Shown: positions 1 through 8,244 of the stretch, piece by piece
How the letters are laid out: every line of letters starts with the position of its first letter
Position numbering within the stretch: the first letter of the stretch is position 1
Source of the DNA: Rouxiella sp. S1S-2
GTDB lineage: Bacteria; Pseudomonadota; Gammaproteobacteria; Enterobacterales; Enterobacteriaceae
Length of the DNA: 64,000 nt
Assembly: GCF_009208105.1 (NCBI RefSeq)
Contig: NZ_WFKL01000001.1
Coordinates: 3,720,001 to 3,784,000 of the forward strand
Reading direction: 5' to 3'
Notes under the pieces: generated by a model
Database searches by the model: none
What the model was told of the DNA's origin: nothing
The model's input: only the letters and a program-made list of their open reading frames with translations
Translations under genes and position numbers: made by a program

Positions 1-1
1 G

Positions 2-442
2 GCCTGCCTTGAGATCCCGACCATGCTGATTGCCGGATATCTGGCAAAACAGCTGGGCAAGCGCCTGCTGATGCGTTTTGCCGTGGTTAGCGGAGTAATT
101 TTTTATGCCAGCCTACTGTTTTTCACCGGCACGGCAGCACTGATTGCCATCCAATTACTGAACGCACTGTTTATCGGCGTTTTAGCCGGCATCGGAATGC
201 TTTATTTTCAGGATTTGATGCCGGGACAGGCGGGTGCGGCAACCACGCTGTTTACCAATTCAACACGCGTCGGCTGGATATTGGCGGGTTCAATTGCCGG
301 ATTAGTCGCCCAATTTGCCAATTATTACGCGGTGTTTTACGCCGCGCTGGCGATGGTGGTGGTTGCAGTAGGCTGTATTTGGCGCATTAAGGAACCGTTG
401 CACGCTCCCGTTCAAGCGGTTGAAACGCAACAGGTTACTTAA
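2..442 (+). CDS. setB: Sugar efflux transporter SetB, C-terminal part (cut by window edge)
   Basis: This is the last 146 codons of a major facilitator superfamily sugar exporter. The frame is open to the window edge and reads ACLEIPTMLIAGY, so the Met at base 23 is internal and the true start lies outside. The visible part has about four hydrophobic helices and the strongly conserved stretch GMLYFQDLMPGQAGAATT, which matches the E. coli SetA/SetB family closely. These inner-membrane proteins expel sugars and sugar analogues during sugar-phosphate stress. In E. coli setB is followed directly by yeiW and yeiP; here the amino-sugar operon lies between them. The gene converges on the ROK regulator gene 64 bases downstream. 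The family call is firm; SetB rather than SetA rests on the neighbouring yeiW/yeiP genes. Confidence 0.88.
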   Translation, partial: ACLEIPTMLIAGYLAKQLGKRLLMRFAVVSGVIFYASLLFFTGTAALIAIQLLNALFIGVLAGIGMLYFQDLMPGQAGAATTLFTNSTRVGWILAGSIAGLVAQFANYYAVFYAALAMVVVAVGCIWRIKEPLHAPVQAVETQQVT

Positions 443-506
443 CGTTTACGGTTAAGGGGTTATGTTCGATGCAGGCCTTAAAGGCAGAAGAGTAGCCTCT
501 AAGGGA

Positions 507-1658
507 TCAAGTGAGGGAGACCTGTTCGAAACGCTGTAGCATCGCCAGTGCCAGACCCTGTGCAGGATTGAGCCTTTCGGCCACAAACGTAATCTGCGTG
601 CGGCTAAAAGGAAAGGTCAGCGTAAATTGCCGTACCGCCGCCAGGGTATTTTCGACAAATAAAGGATGAATATTATACGGGCAGTCAATCAGTAAGGTCT
701 TCGGATTAACCAAATGCACTATCTGGCTGAGCGCCTTCCCTAATAGGCGACCAGACGCCGCCATCACCTCGTCCACAATCTCTGTAGATTGCTGACGAGT
801 CTCCCAGCTTAATCCCGGCTGGCGCTGTTCCAACTGCCGGTTAATCGCCGAAAAGCCGATCAACGATTCAAGACACCCCTGCTGTCCGCATGAACACAGC
901 GGCCCATCGGGTAATACTGATAAATGACCCACCTCGCCCGCCGTCCAACTGCCCCCGGAATACACACCGTGTTCAGTCAACAGTGCGCCACCAATGCCCT
1001 CACCGATACGCAGATAAAAGCAGGCGGCATGCTCACTGGCTATCTCGCCCTCGCGGGCAATAAGCGCCGCCGCCTTCACATTGTTCCAAACGCTCACCGG
1101 AACCGAGCTTGCGCAGGTTAGTAAAGGCTGCAGACTGACCTCTCCCCAACCAAGGTGCGAGGAGATGTGCAAAATACCCTGCTGCTGGTCAATAATACCG
1201 GGGAAACCCACCCCAATACCCACCAGATCCGGCCAGTCCAGAAGCAACTGCTGACAGTGGTGCGTTATCTCGCTTAGCACTGCCTGAGGATTGGACGTAT
1301 CAAGCGTAAGGGTTTTTTCATCGATGATTTGCGAGAAAAAATCACAAACCATCCAGTGCAGGCGGTGACGCTCAATCATGATACCGGCGGCTTTAATCGC
1401 CGAGGGCTTCAGCGCCACGTGAATTTTAGGTCGCCCGATGCTATTGGTTTGGGCCACGCCCTGCTCTTCCACATAGCCCAGCGCAAGCAGGTCATCAACT
1501 ATCAGGGAAATAGTGTTTTTGCTTAACGCCAGCGCGCGTGAAATATCCAGACGAGAACTGATTTTCTGCTGGCGAAGATAGGCCAGTACACGTTTTTCAT
1601 TATACTGGCGCAGCAGCGCGGGTCCTTTGCCTGGGTCTTTCATGTCATGACTTTCCAT
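507..1658 (-). CDS. ROK-family transcriptional repressor (NagC/Mlc type) of the amino-sugar operon
   Basis: The protein has an N-terminal winged helix-turn-helix (about residues 20-70, SRLDISRALALSKNTIS) and a ROK sugar-binding domain. The zinc-binding pattern of ROK proteins is present: His245 in GEVGHLS and Cys255, Cys257 and Cys262 in CSCGQQGC. At the place where ROK kinases have their catalytic Asp (NDAN) this protein reads WNNVKAA near residue 191, so it looks like a pure sensor and not a kinase. I chose the ATG at 1658 because an AAGG lies about nine bases upstream; a GTG at 1694 and ATGs at 1676 and 1643 are in the same frame. It is the last gene of a leftward operon (symporter-nagB-nagA-ROK) and most likely represses it in response to a sugar phosphate. 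The true inducer is unknown. Confidence 0.85.
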   Translation of the reverse strand: MESHDMKDPGKGPALLRQYNEKRVLAYLRQQKISSRLDISRALALSKNTISLIVDDLLALGYVEEQGVAQTNSIGRPKIHVALKPSAIKAAGIMIERHRLHWMVCDFFSQIIDEKTLTLDTSNPQAVLSEITHHCQQLLLDWPDLVGIGVGFPGIIDQQQGILHISSHLGWGEVSLQPLLTCASSVPVSVWNNVKAAALIAREGEIASEHAACFYLRIGEGIGGALLTEHGVYSGGSWTAGEVGHLSVLPDGPLCSCGQQGCLESLIGFSAINRQLEQRQPGLSWETRQQSTEIVDEVMAASGRLLGKALSQIVHLVNPKTLLIDCPYNIHPLFVENTLAAVRQFTLTFPFSRTQITFVAERLNPAQGLALAMLQRFEQVSLT

Positions 1659-1711
1659 CGCTCTTTGCCTTAGCATTACATTATTACATGACACCGGATC
1701 TGCAGGTCAAA

Positions 1712-2869
1712 CTATTCACCGCGCCATACTTCAGCCCCTTGTTTGTAGGTTGCCACCAGTTGAAGCGTATTCCCCTCCCCTGACCGTAACATAATGGCAT
1801 CCAACGGCGCACCGACTGCAAGCCCCTGTTGAACGGGCAGATTCAGGCTTAATGCCGGACGAATTGAAGCCATATCAATCGCCTCCGCCAAGGGAACAAT
1901 CGCGTTTTTAACCAGTGTATTGACGCCGTGCAATAACCCCTGCACCGATCCAGCCAGCAGCGCGGGATTATTTGCCATCGACAGCCTGCCTTCGGCACTT
2001 AATACCACCTCACCGCCGATGTGCGAGTGATAACAACCCGGCGGCATACCGGCGTGGCTGGTGACATCACTGACCAGCATCGCGCGCCCATTTTTGGCAC
2101 GGATAAAAACTTTCAGTACCGACAGTGGTAAATGTTCCCCATCGGCAATCATCGCGCACCAGAGGTCGTCCTGCGCCAACTGCTCCCAAATATAGTTGGG
2201 ATGGCGAGGCAATGTCAGATGCGCACCGTTGCCAAGATGCGTGGACATTCGAGCGCCTGCCTTGACGGCCGAAGCGATTTGCGCGGCGCTGGCGGCCGTA
2301 TGCCCAATGGATACCACGATGTTATCGGCGACGCACTGGCGAATAAAATCATCCGCCTGCGGCCATTCCGGGGACAGCGTAATTAAACGAACACGCCCCT
2401 GAGCGGCTTTCTGCCACTGCTGAAACAACGCCCAATCAGGGGCTGTAATGTGGGCAAGCGCATGTGCGCCTCGCGGACCCTCCTGCGCCGATAAAAAAGG
2501 CCCTTCCAAATGAATACCGGCAACGGATTGTTCAACAGCCGGAAACTGCTGGCACGCCCGCGCCAGCGTTGCCACCATCTGTTCAATTTCATGCCCGTCA
2601 TTGGTAATAACTGTGGGTAAAAAGGTCGTTACGCCCTGCTGCCACATAGCCCGCGTCACCTGCTCGACCGACTCTTCGGCGAAAGGATACGTATTGAAGT
2701 CAACGCCACCGAAGCCATTGACCTGCAAGTCCACCAGCCCCGGCGCAATGAATGGCAGGCTCTTCCCCTCGGCTATTGGGCGTATATGGCTGATAACACC
2801 GTCATGCGCGGTGATTTCAATCGGCTGCTCACTGCGATAATCCCTGCCACGCAACGTTGTCTCACGCAT
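1712..2869 (-). CDS. nagA: N-acetylglucosamine-6-phosphate deacetylase-like amidohydrolase
   Basis: This is an amidohydrolase-superfamily enzyme of the NagA group, 385 residues, expected to remove acetate from an N-acetyl-hexosamine 6-phosphate in the cytoplasm. Visible active-site elements are APGLVDLQVNG (about residue 42), HLEGPF with metal-binding Glu122, His190 in SIGHTAA, His211 in STHLGNG and the catalytic Asp268 in VSDVTSHAGMPPG. The third motif is unlike E. coli NagA (THLYNAM): it reads THLGNG followed by LPRHPNYIW, marking a separate subfamily, so the exact amino sugar may differ. The ATG at 2869 overlaps the end of the deaminase gene by eight bases and has GGAG seven bases upstream; this is far better than the upstream in-frame start at 2950. 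The overlap implies translational coupling. Confidence 0.85.
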   Translation of the reverse strand: MRETTLRGRDYRSEQPIEITAHDGVISHIRPIAEGKSLPFIAPGLVDLQVNGFGGVDFNTYPFAEESVEQVTRAMWQQGVTTFLPTVITNDGHEIEQMVATLARACQQFPAVEQSVAGIHLEGPFLSAQEGPRGAHALAHITAPDWALFQQWQKAAQGRVRLITLSPEWPQADDFIRQCVADNIVVSIGHTAASAAQIASAVKAGARMSTHLGNGAHLTLPRHPNYIWEQLAQDDLWCAMIADGEHLPLSVLKVFIRAKNGRAMLVSDVTSHAGMPPGCYHSHIGGEVVLSAEGRLSMANNPALLAGSVQGLLHGVNTLVKNAIVPLAEAIDMASIRPALSLNLPVQQGLAVGAPLDAIMLRSGEGNTLQLVATYKQGAEVWRGE

Positions 2870-3638
2870 TCCCCAGCTCCCCAAAACCCTCGATATCGGT
2901 ATAAAGGGTGCAGGAAGGATGCGTGCGCAACACCGTGGCAGGACAGGCAACCGACTGCGGCGCGGTCAGCGTTTGCACAATCGCCCGGTGCTTATTTTTT
3001 CCGGGAACCATGCAAAACAGACGCCCCGCGGCCATCAGGGTTGGAATCGTTAGCGTCAGTGCGTGCGTCGGAACGGCATCAAACGTTGCAAAACACCCGT
3101 CGTTTACCTGCTGTTGGCGACATACCGCGTCAAGCTCGACCACTTTCATCAGCTTAGCGTCATTGAAATCCGCCACCGGCGGATCGTTAAACGCCAAATG
3201 ACCATTCTCACCTATCCCCAGGCAGACCATGTCTACTGGGGCCTGTTGCAGCAGGCTGGCGTATTGCGCGCACAGCTGCTGGAGATCACCCGAGGGCGGG
3301 ATCTTGTGAACGACGCCCGGCCTGACTTTATCGAACAAATGCTCGGTCAGATACTGGCTAAACAAGGCCGAAGAGTTTGCGGACAATCCGACATACTCAT
3401 CCATATGAAAGGCTTCTACCCGCCCCCAGTCGATGTCGTTTGCCTGTACCAGATGCGCTAAAAACTCGTTTTGCGACGGTGCAGCGGCAAAAATAATCCG
3501 CACCTTTTTTTGCTGCTCAAGCCGTTGCCGCAAATGTTGCGCGGCATCGGCGGCGGCGGCTTGCCCCATTTCCTGCCGAGTTCCAAAAACTTCAACATTC
3601 AGGCGCTCGGCCCGTCGCGTATAATGTGGTGAGTTCAT
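2862..3638 (-). CDS. nagB: Glucosamine-6-phosphate deaminase-like protein (NagB family)
   Basis: This 258-residue protein belongs to the NagB/6-phosphogluconolactonase family and should convert glucosamine 6-phosphate, or a close analogue, to fructose 6-phosphate and ammonia. The motif HMDEYVGL lies at residues 78-84, and GIGENGHLAFNDP at 141-153 carries the catalytic His147. E. coli NagB reads GNDGHIAFNEP here, so the Asp and Glu positions are Asn and Asp in this protein, as in a non-enteric-type subfamily. It is also slightly shorter than the allosteric E. coli enzyme (266 residues). It is the second gene of the operon, 18 bases after the symporter gene and overlapping the deacetylase gene by eight bases. 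The combination with a NagA-type enzyme supports amino-sugar catabolism; the precise substrate is not shown by sequence. Confidence 0.85.
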   Translation of the reverse strand: MNSPHYTRRAERLNVEVFGTRQEMGQAAAADAAQHLRQRLEQQKKVRIIFAAAPSQNEFLAHLVQANDIDWGRVEAFHMDEYVGLSANSSALFSQYLTEHLFDKVRPGVVHKIPPSGDLQQLCAQYASLLQQAPVDMVCLGIGENGHLAFNDPPVADFNDAKLMKVVELDAVCRQQQVNDGCFATFDAVPTHALTLTIPTLMAAGRLFCMVPGKNKHRAIVQTLTAPQSVACPATVLRTHPSCTLYTDIEGFGELGNA

Positions 3639-3656
3639 ATAATAACCTACTGTAAT

Positions 3657-5180
3657 TTATCGTGATTCAGTTTGATAATCGGGATTAACTTTTGGCGCAG
3701 GCAGATTTTCTGCTTGATCCTGATTTAACGCATTTAGCAAAGTATCGACTTCAATGCTGACCGGGGTGCGGCGCAGTAAACCGCCGATCGTGTAAACAGC
3801 CAGTGACAGCAAGACAGGGATTGCGACCACCTGAGTGGTGCTCATATCAGGGATGACAAATTTCACCAGGAAGAACGCAGATACCCCGGCCGCCCATGAG
3901 GTAATGGCGGCCGTCGAACCGCATTTGCGAAACCACGGCAGCAGACCAAGCAGCATCGGGATAGAAATGGGTCCCACCAGCCCACCGAACCAAACGATCA
4001 GTAGCGTCAGTACGCCACCAAAACGGTTGGCATTCACAGCGATAAGTAGGGTTGTCAGAATGAATAACACCACTACGACGCGAGCAACCAGCAACGACGA
4101 TTGCCCCTGCCCAAACTGTTTCGGGAACAGCACCGGCAAAATATCACGGGTAACCACGGCAGTTATCGCATTGGAGTCCGAAGAGGTCATGGATAAGGTG
4201 TGCGTAAACATCGCGACCAGCACCAGCCCAATCAGGCCGTTGGGTAACAATTGCATCGCCATAATGGAATAAGACTGTGCGGGATCGGCAATATTCGTGA
4301 ATAGCAGCGGCGCGGCCCACATCGGATAAAACAAAATCAACGGCCAGACAAGATAAAGAACTGAAGAAAGCAGTGCCGCCTTACGGGCATCCTTACCGCG
4401 TGGCGAGGCAATAAAACGCTGGGCCAGATTCCATGTGCCGCCGTTGTAACTCAGTGTGTAAATAACGAAATAAGCCAGAATAAAGCCCATAGAATAAGGT
4501 CCGGCAACAATGTCGGTGTGACCTGCGGGCAATCTGTCCCAAATGGTCAGCAGATTGCTGAATCCGCCGAGATGAAATGCCACTGCCACCACCATCACAA
4601 TTGCAGCAATAAACTGTACGATAAACTGACCAAAATCATTACAGGCATCAGCCCACAGGCCGCCCAGTACGGTATAAAAGAGGCAGAGAATGCCCGAGAT
4701 GCCAATGCCTAACAGAGGGTCAAGCCCGGTGAACACATTGATGATTATTGAGATGGCGGCCCATTTTGCGCCTACATCAAAAGTTTTTAGGAATACGCCG
4801 CTCCATGCCAGAATCTGCTGGGTAGGTACGTTATAACGCGTTGCAAGATACTCCATCGGTGATTCGATATTCATATGGACTCGCAGTCGTGCCCAGCGCG
4901 GTGCGAAGATAACCGAGCCAATGAAAACTGCGATAGAAATGGGAAACGCCCACCAGAAGTAAATAGTCAATCCGTACTTATAGGCCACCGCGGCATACGC
5001 GACAAACACCGCCGCACTGTAACCCGACATATGATGTGAAATACCCGACAACCACCAGGGCATTTTTCCCCCTGCGGCAAAGAAATCCCCTGTGTTGCCC
5101 ACTTTACGCATCGCCCACAGCGTGGTCATTACAATCATCAGCGCATAAAGCGCCATGACAAAATAGTCTATCCCGTTCAT
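3657..5180 (-). CDS. Sodium:solute symporter (SSS family), likely amino-sugar uptake
   Basis: This is a 507-residue, very hydrophobic protein with about 13 predicted membrane helices, typical of the sodium:solute symporter family (SGLT/PutP fold). Early motifs such as FFAAGGKMPWWLSGISHH and GLWADACNDFGQF fit the family. It is the first gene of the operon with the NagB-, NagA- and ROK-type genes, so it probably imports an amino sugar or N-acetylated sugar with sodium ions. Such a carrier delivers an unphosphorylated sugar, yet no kinase gene is in the operon. I chose the ATG at 5180, which has CCGGAG six bases upstream; an in-frame TTG at 5198 is less likely. A CRP-like site and a repeated AT-rich operator-like element lie upstream. 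Confidence 0.85.
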   Translation of the reverse strand: MNGIDYFVMALYALMIVMTTLWAMRKVGNTGDFFAAGGKMPWWLSGISHHMSGYSAAVFVAYAAVAYKYGLTIYFWWAFPISIAVFIGSVIFAPRWARLRVHMNIESPMEYLATRYNVPTQQILAWSGVFLKTFDVGAKWAAISIIINVFTGLDPLLGIGISGILCLFYTVLGGLWADACNDFGQFIVQFIAAIVMVVAVAFHLGGFSNLLTIWDRLPAGHTDIVAGPYSMGFILAYFVIYTLSYNGGTWNLAQRFIASPRGKDARKAALLSSVLYLVWPLILFYPMWAAPLLFTNIADPAQSYSIMAMQLLPNGLIGLVLVAMFTHTLSMTSSDSNAITAVVTRDILPVLFPKQFGQGQSSLLVARVVVVLFILTTLLIAVNANRFGGVLTLLIVWFGGLVGPISIPMLLGLLPWFRKCGSTAAITSWAAGVSAFFLVKFVIPDMSTTQVVAIPVLLSLAVYTIGGLLRRTPVSIEVDTLLNALNQDQAENLPAPKVNPDYQTESR

Positions 5181-5240
5181 CGTTAACTCCGGAGGCAAAG
5201 CTGCATTGTCGAAGTCCGGCGGGAAAACATGCCGGTTGCA

Positions 5241-5268
5241 TAATTAATCCTAATTAAGGACTAATTAA
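5241..5268. promoter_or_regulatory. Three phased TAATTAA repeats upstream of the amino-sugar operon
   Basis: The heptamer TAATTAA occurs at 5241, 5251 and 5262, so the copies are spaced 10 and 11 bases apart, about one helical turn. They lie 61-88 bases upstream of the symporter start codon. NagC/Mlc-type ROK repressors bind AT-rich half sites, so this is a reasonable operator candidate for the ROK protein encoded in the operon. That assignment is inference from position and pattern. Confidence 0.4.
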
Positions 5269-5295
5269 ACCTAACACGTTGAAAGAGGGTTAAAA

Positions 5296-5311
5296 TGTGA
5301 TATAAATCACA
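5296..5311. promoter_or_regulatory. CRP-cAMP binding site
   Basis: The sequence TGTGATATAAATCACA is a perfect match to the CRP consensus TGTGA-N6-TCACA. It lies about 115 bases upstream of the symporter start codon, next to the TAATTAA repeats, and points to catabolite control of the amino-sugar operon. Confidence 0.75.
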
Positions 5312-5441
5312 TATCCCTACTGTGTTTCGCAGAGTGAGATATGACTTTCTTATGAATTAGAGGTAGGTCAAAAAATCATCAAGGAAATGTTCGCGTCAAG
5401 TCGGCTTGGGTTCAGAGAAAGTGTACTCCGCGTGATTTGCG

Positions 5442-5696
5442 CTAAGGTGCGGTCTCTTCCTCAAGCTTAATAAGATAGGTAAGCGCATCCTCTCGGTGTG
5501 TAAAACACATCTCTCGACTCGCCTGCAGGCTGGCACAAACTTTCGGTCGCAGCGGTGAAGTGAAAATCTTGCACTGGAAGTTATCTGCAAGTTGAACGCA
5601 CCGCGTGTTGGCGGGCTTACCGTTTGGCATGCCCGGGATCGGGCTGGAAATTGAGGGCGCGATACAGCACGCGCCGCAGTCTGATCGACAGTCCAT
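5442..5696 (-). CDS. yeiW: UPF0153 cysteine-cluster protein YeiW
   Basis: This is a small 84-residue protein that opens with [11 protein letters not shown], followed by the conserved stretch [18 protein letters not shown] and later Cys residues. This matches E. coli YeiW over most of its length. The Cys pattern (C-x3-C-x2-CC, plus distal Cys) suggests binding of a metal or iron-sulfur centre, as proposed for the UPF0153/CxxCxxCC family, but the function is unknown. The ATG at 5696 has a strong GGGGAG upstream. In E. coli yeiW also lies next to yeiP. A longer open frame on the same strand running through yeiP is a shadow of yeiP. Confidence 0.9.
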   Translation of the reverse strand: MDCRSDCGACCIAPSISSPIPGMPNGKPANTRCVQLADNFQCKIFTSPLRPKVCASLQASREMCFTHREDALTYLIKLEEETAP

Positions 5697-5905
5697 CGGT
5701 AGCTCCCCTCTGGGCTGCGAATTGACATGTAAACTCTGTTATCGCCAGACAATAGCAGTACGGTGAAATGCTCACCAGTTAAATCGCCAATAACGCCTTT
5801 CGGCACTCTTTTCATCACTCTTTTTGCGCTATCTGCTTGCCTGAAATCGGCGGCGCGAGTAACGTGTCGCCCATTATCCAAACTTTTTGCAAACAGGTTA
5901 TTTTT

Positions 5906-6475
5906 ATGGCACGTGCTAATGAAATTAAACGCGGCTTCGTTGTAAATTACGACGGTAAATTGCTGCTGGTAAAAGATATCGATGTTCAAAGTCCTAGCGC
6001 ACGTGGCGCAAGTACCTTGTACAAAATGCGCTTCTCGGACGTGCGCACGGGTATGAAGGTTGAAGAGCGTTTCAAAGGTGACGATATCATCGATACCGTT
6101 ACGCTGACCCGCCGCCGAGTGAACTTCTCGTACGTTGACGGCGACGAGTACATCTTTATGGATGACGAAGATTTCACTCCTTATACCTTCAACAAATCTC
6201 AGATTGAAGAAGAGCTGCTGTTCATTCCTGAAGGTGGCCTGGCGGGTATGCAAGTACTGCTGCTCGACACGCAGCTGCTGGCGCTTGAGATGCCGCAGAC
6301 GGTTGATCTGGAAATCGTTGAAACCGCACCGGGTATTAAAGGTGCCTCGGCCAGTGCTCGCAACAAGCCCGCCACCATGACCACGGGTCTGGTCATTCAG
6401 GTGCCAGAATATCTGAGTGCCGGTGACAAAATTCAGATTCATATTGCCGAACATCGCTATATGGGTCGTGCATAA
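5906..6475 (+). CDS. yeiP: Elongation factor P-like protein YeiP (EfpL)
   Basis: This 189-residue paralogue of elongation factor P has the three-domain EF-P layout and is nearly collinear with E. coli YeiP. It is expected to bind the ribosome between the P and E sites and to help at difficult peptide bonds. The loop that in EF-P carries the modified Lys34 reads [10 protein letters not shown], with Arg in place of Lys, as in other YeiP proteins, so it would not be a target of the EpmA/EpmB lysylation route. The C-terminal motif [18 protein letters not shown] is intact. The start at 5906 ([10 protein letters not shown]) has AGG about eight bases upstream; an earlier in-frame ATG at 5837 gives a non-homologous extension. 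A terminator follows at 6508-6531. Confidence 0.95.
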   Translation: MARANEIKRGFVVNYDGKLLLVKDIDVQSPSARGASTLYKMRFSDVRTGMKVEERFKGDDIIDTVTLTRRRVNFSYVDGDEYIFMDDEDFTPYTFNKSQIEEELLFIPEGGLAGMQVLLLDTQLLALEMPQTVDLEIVETAPGIKGASASARNKPATMTTGLVIQVPEYLSAGDKIQIHIAEHRYMGRA

Positions 6476-6507
6476 GGCCGGGCAATGCCCTCACCTGTTG
6501 TCATAAA

Positions 6508-6531
6508 GGGCGCTACGGCGCTCTTTTTTTT
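6508..6531 (+). terminator. Rho-independent terminator after yeiP
   Basis: A GGGCGC stem pairs with GCGCTC (one G-T wobble) around a TACG tetraloop and is followed directly by eight T residues, 33 bases after the yeiP stop codon. Confidence 0.85.
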
Positions 6532-6740
6532 GCCTGCCATTTTATTGCACCTGACAGAGTTTTGATCCGCCTCACAAATGCGGCCTAATATTTGGACTTA
6601 CCAATTTTCATTGCTGTCATATCACTTTACACTGAGCCCATGACTAAACGGCTCATATCAACGTTAATAATCCATTAAATCGTTCTCTGAGTGCTTTTGG
6701 CCTGACCAATTTATTCTTGCTTGAATGTGATGGAGTCAAA

Positions 6741-8210
6741 ATGAACAAGATTTCCACTGGCGCTTTGCCCGCTGAAGTTCAACTACCTCAATACGACCGT
6801 CAGGCGCTCAAAACGCGCATCGTGCACATTGGTTTTGGTGCCTTTCATCGGGCACATCAGGCGCTGATGACCGATCGTGTGCTGAATAAACAGGGGGGCG
6901 ATTGGGGTATTTGCGAGATTTCGCTGTTTGGTCGCGATAATTTAATACGGGCGCTGCGTGAGCAAGACCACCTGTTTAGCGTGCTGGAGAAAGGCGCGGC
7001 CGGAAATCAGGCCATTATCGTTGGCGCAGTCCATGAGTCGATGCACGGAAGAATTGAGGGCATCGAGGCTATTGTTGAGAAACTGGCAGAGCCGCAGGTG
7101 GCCATAGTTTCACTGACTATCACCGAAAAAGGCTACTGCATCGAGCCGGTTAGCGGCAAACTCGATTTACAGCACCCCGATATTGTGAAAGATCTCAACG
7201 ACGGAGTGTCACCGGCAACCGCCCCAGGCCTCCTCGTTGAAGCTCTGCGCCTGCGCCATCAGCGTGGACTGCCCGGTTTCAGCATTCTTTCCTGCGATAA
7301 CATCCCCGAAAACGGTCACGTGGTCAAAAACGCCATCCTCGGCCTGGCGCAGGCAAAAGATCCGACATTAGCCGCCTGGATCCACGAGTCAGTCACCTTC
7401 CCAAGCACGATGGTTGACCGCATTGTTCCAGCCCTCACTGAAGAGTATGAGGTTGAAATCAGCAACGCATTGGGCGGCATTGACGACCCGTGTGGGATAG
7501 CCTGCGAGCCTTTCATTCAATGGGTTATTGAAGACAATTTCGTGGCGGGCCGTCCTGCCTGGGAAACCGTTGGCGCACAGCTGGTCGATGACGTACTGCC
7601 GTTTGAACAAATGAAATTGCGCATGCTAAACGGCAGCCACTCGTTTCTGGCCTATCTCGGCTATCTGGCCGGTTATCAGTTTATTAATGTCTGCATGGAG
7701 GATGACAACTATCGCCGCGCGGCATATCGCCTGATGCTGGAAGAGCAGGCGCCAACGCTGAGCGTTTCCGGCATTAACCTGACAACCTACGCCGACAGCC
7801 TGATTGAGCGCTACAGCAATCCGTCGCTCAAACACCGTACCTGGCAAATTGCGATGGACGGTACGCAAAAGTTGCCACAGCGGATGCTCGACTCCTTGCG
7901 CTGGCACCTGCAACACGGTGGTGATTTTTCTTGTCTGGCACTGGGCGTTGCCGGTTGGATGCGCTACGTTGGCGGTGTTGACGACGCGGGCCAGGCCATC
8001 GAAATAAAAGATCCGATGGCGGCCAAGCTGCGAGAAATCGTTGAGTCAAATGCGGATGGTGAAGCGCGAGTGCTGGCACTTCTGGGACTTAAGAGCGTGT
8101 TTGGTGACGCATTGCCCGCCAATCAATCGGCGGTTGACGCCATTCTGCGTGCTTATTCAAGTCTGCAAAGTATCGGGGCGAAAGCAACCGTAGCGAATCT
8201 GGTCAAATAA
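6741..8210 (+). CDS. yeiQ: Mannitol dehydrogenase-family oxidoreductase (YeiQ / fructuronate reductase type)
   Basis: This is a 489-residue NAD-dependent polyol/uronate dehydrogenase of the long-chain mannitol dehydrogenase family. The N-terminal nucleotide-binding part reads HIGFGAFHRAHQALMTD, and the catalytic block KLRMLNGSHSFLAYLGYL has the family Lys, Asn and His residues. It resembles E. coli YeiQ and UxuB (fructuronate reductase) about equally by eye. Position between yeiP and yeiR argues for yeiQ, while the convergent UxuR/ExuR-like regulator gene argues for a hexuronate role. The ATG at 6741 has GGAG five bases upstream; an in-frame TTG at 6717 is unlikely. An imperfect dyad TTGG-N5-CCAA lies at 6592-6604. 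The substrate cannot be fixed from sequence. Confidence 0.85.
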   Translation: MNKISTGALPAEVQLPQYDRQALKTRIVHIGFGAFHRAHQALMTDRVLNKQGGDWGICEISLFGRDNLIRALREQDHLFSVLEKGAAGNQAIIVGAVHESMHGRIEGIEAIVEKLAEPQVAIVSLTITEKGYCIEPVSGKLDLQHPDIVKDLNDGVSPATAPGLLVEALRLRHQRGLPGFSILSCDNIPENGHVVKNAILGLAQAKDPTLAAWIHESVTFPSTMVDRIVPALTEEYEVEISNALGGIDDPCGIACEPFIQWVIEDNFVAGRPAWETVGAQLVDDVLPFEQMKLRMLNGSHSFLAYLGYLAGYQFINVCMEDDNYRRAAYRLMLEEQAPTLSVSGINLTTYADSLIERYSNPSLKHRTWQIAMDGTQKLPQRMLDSLRWHLQHGGDFSCLALGVAGWMRYVGGVDDAGQAIEIKDPMAAKLREIVESNADGEARVLALLGLKSVFGDALPANQSAVDAILRAYSSLQSIGAKATVANLVK

Positions 8211-8244
8211 AGGTTTTTACCTGGCGTTGGCTGATTATCGCCCG

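Noticed and set aside
5396..6454. 352-codon open frame on the minus strand through yeiP and yeiW
   Set aside because: It is antisense to yeiP, has no family resemblance, and yeiP and yeiW in the other frames are strongly conserved.
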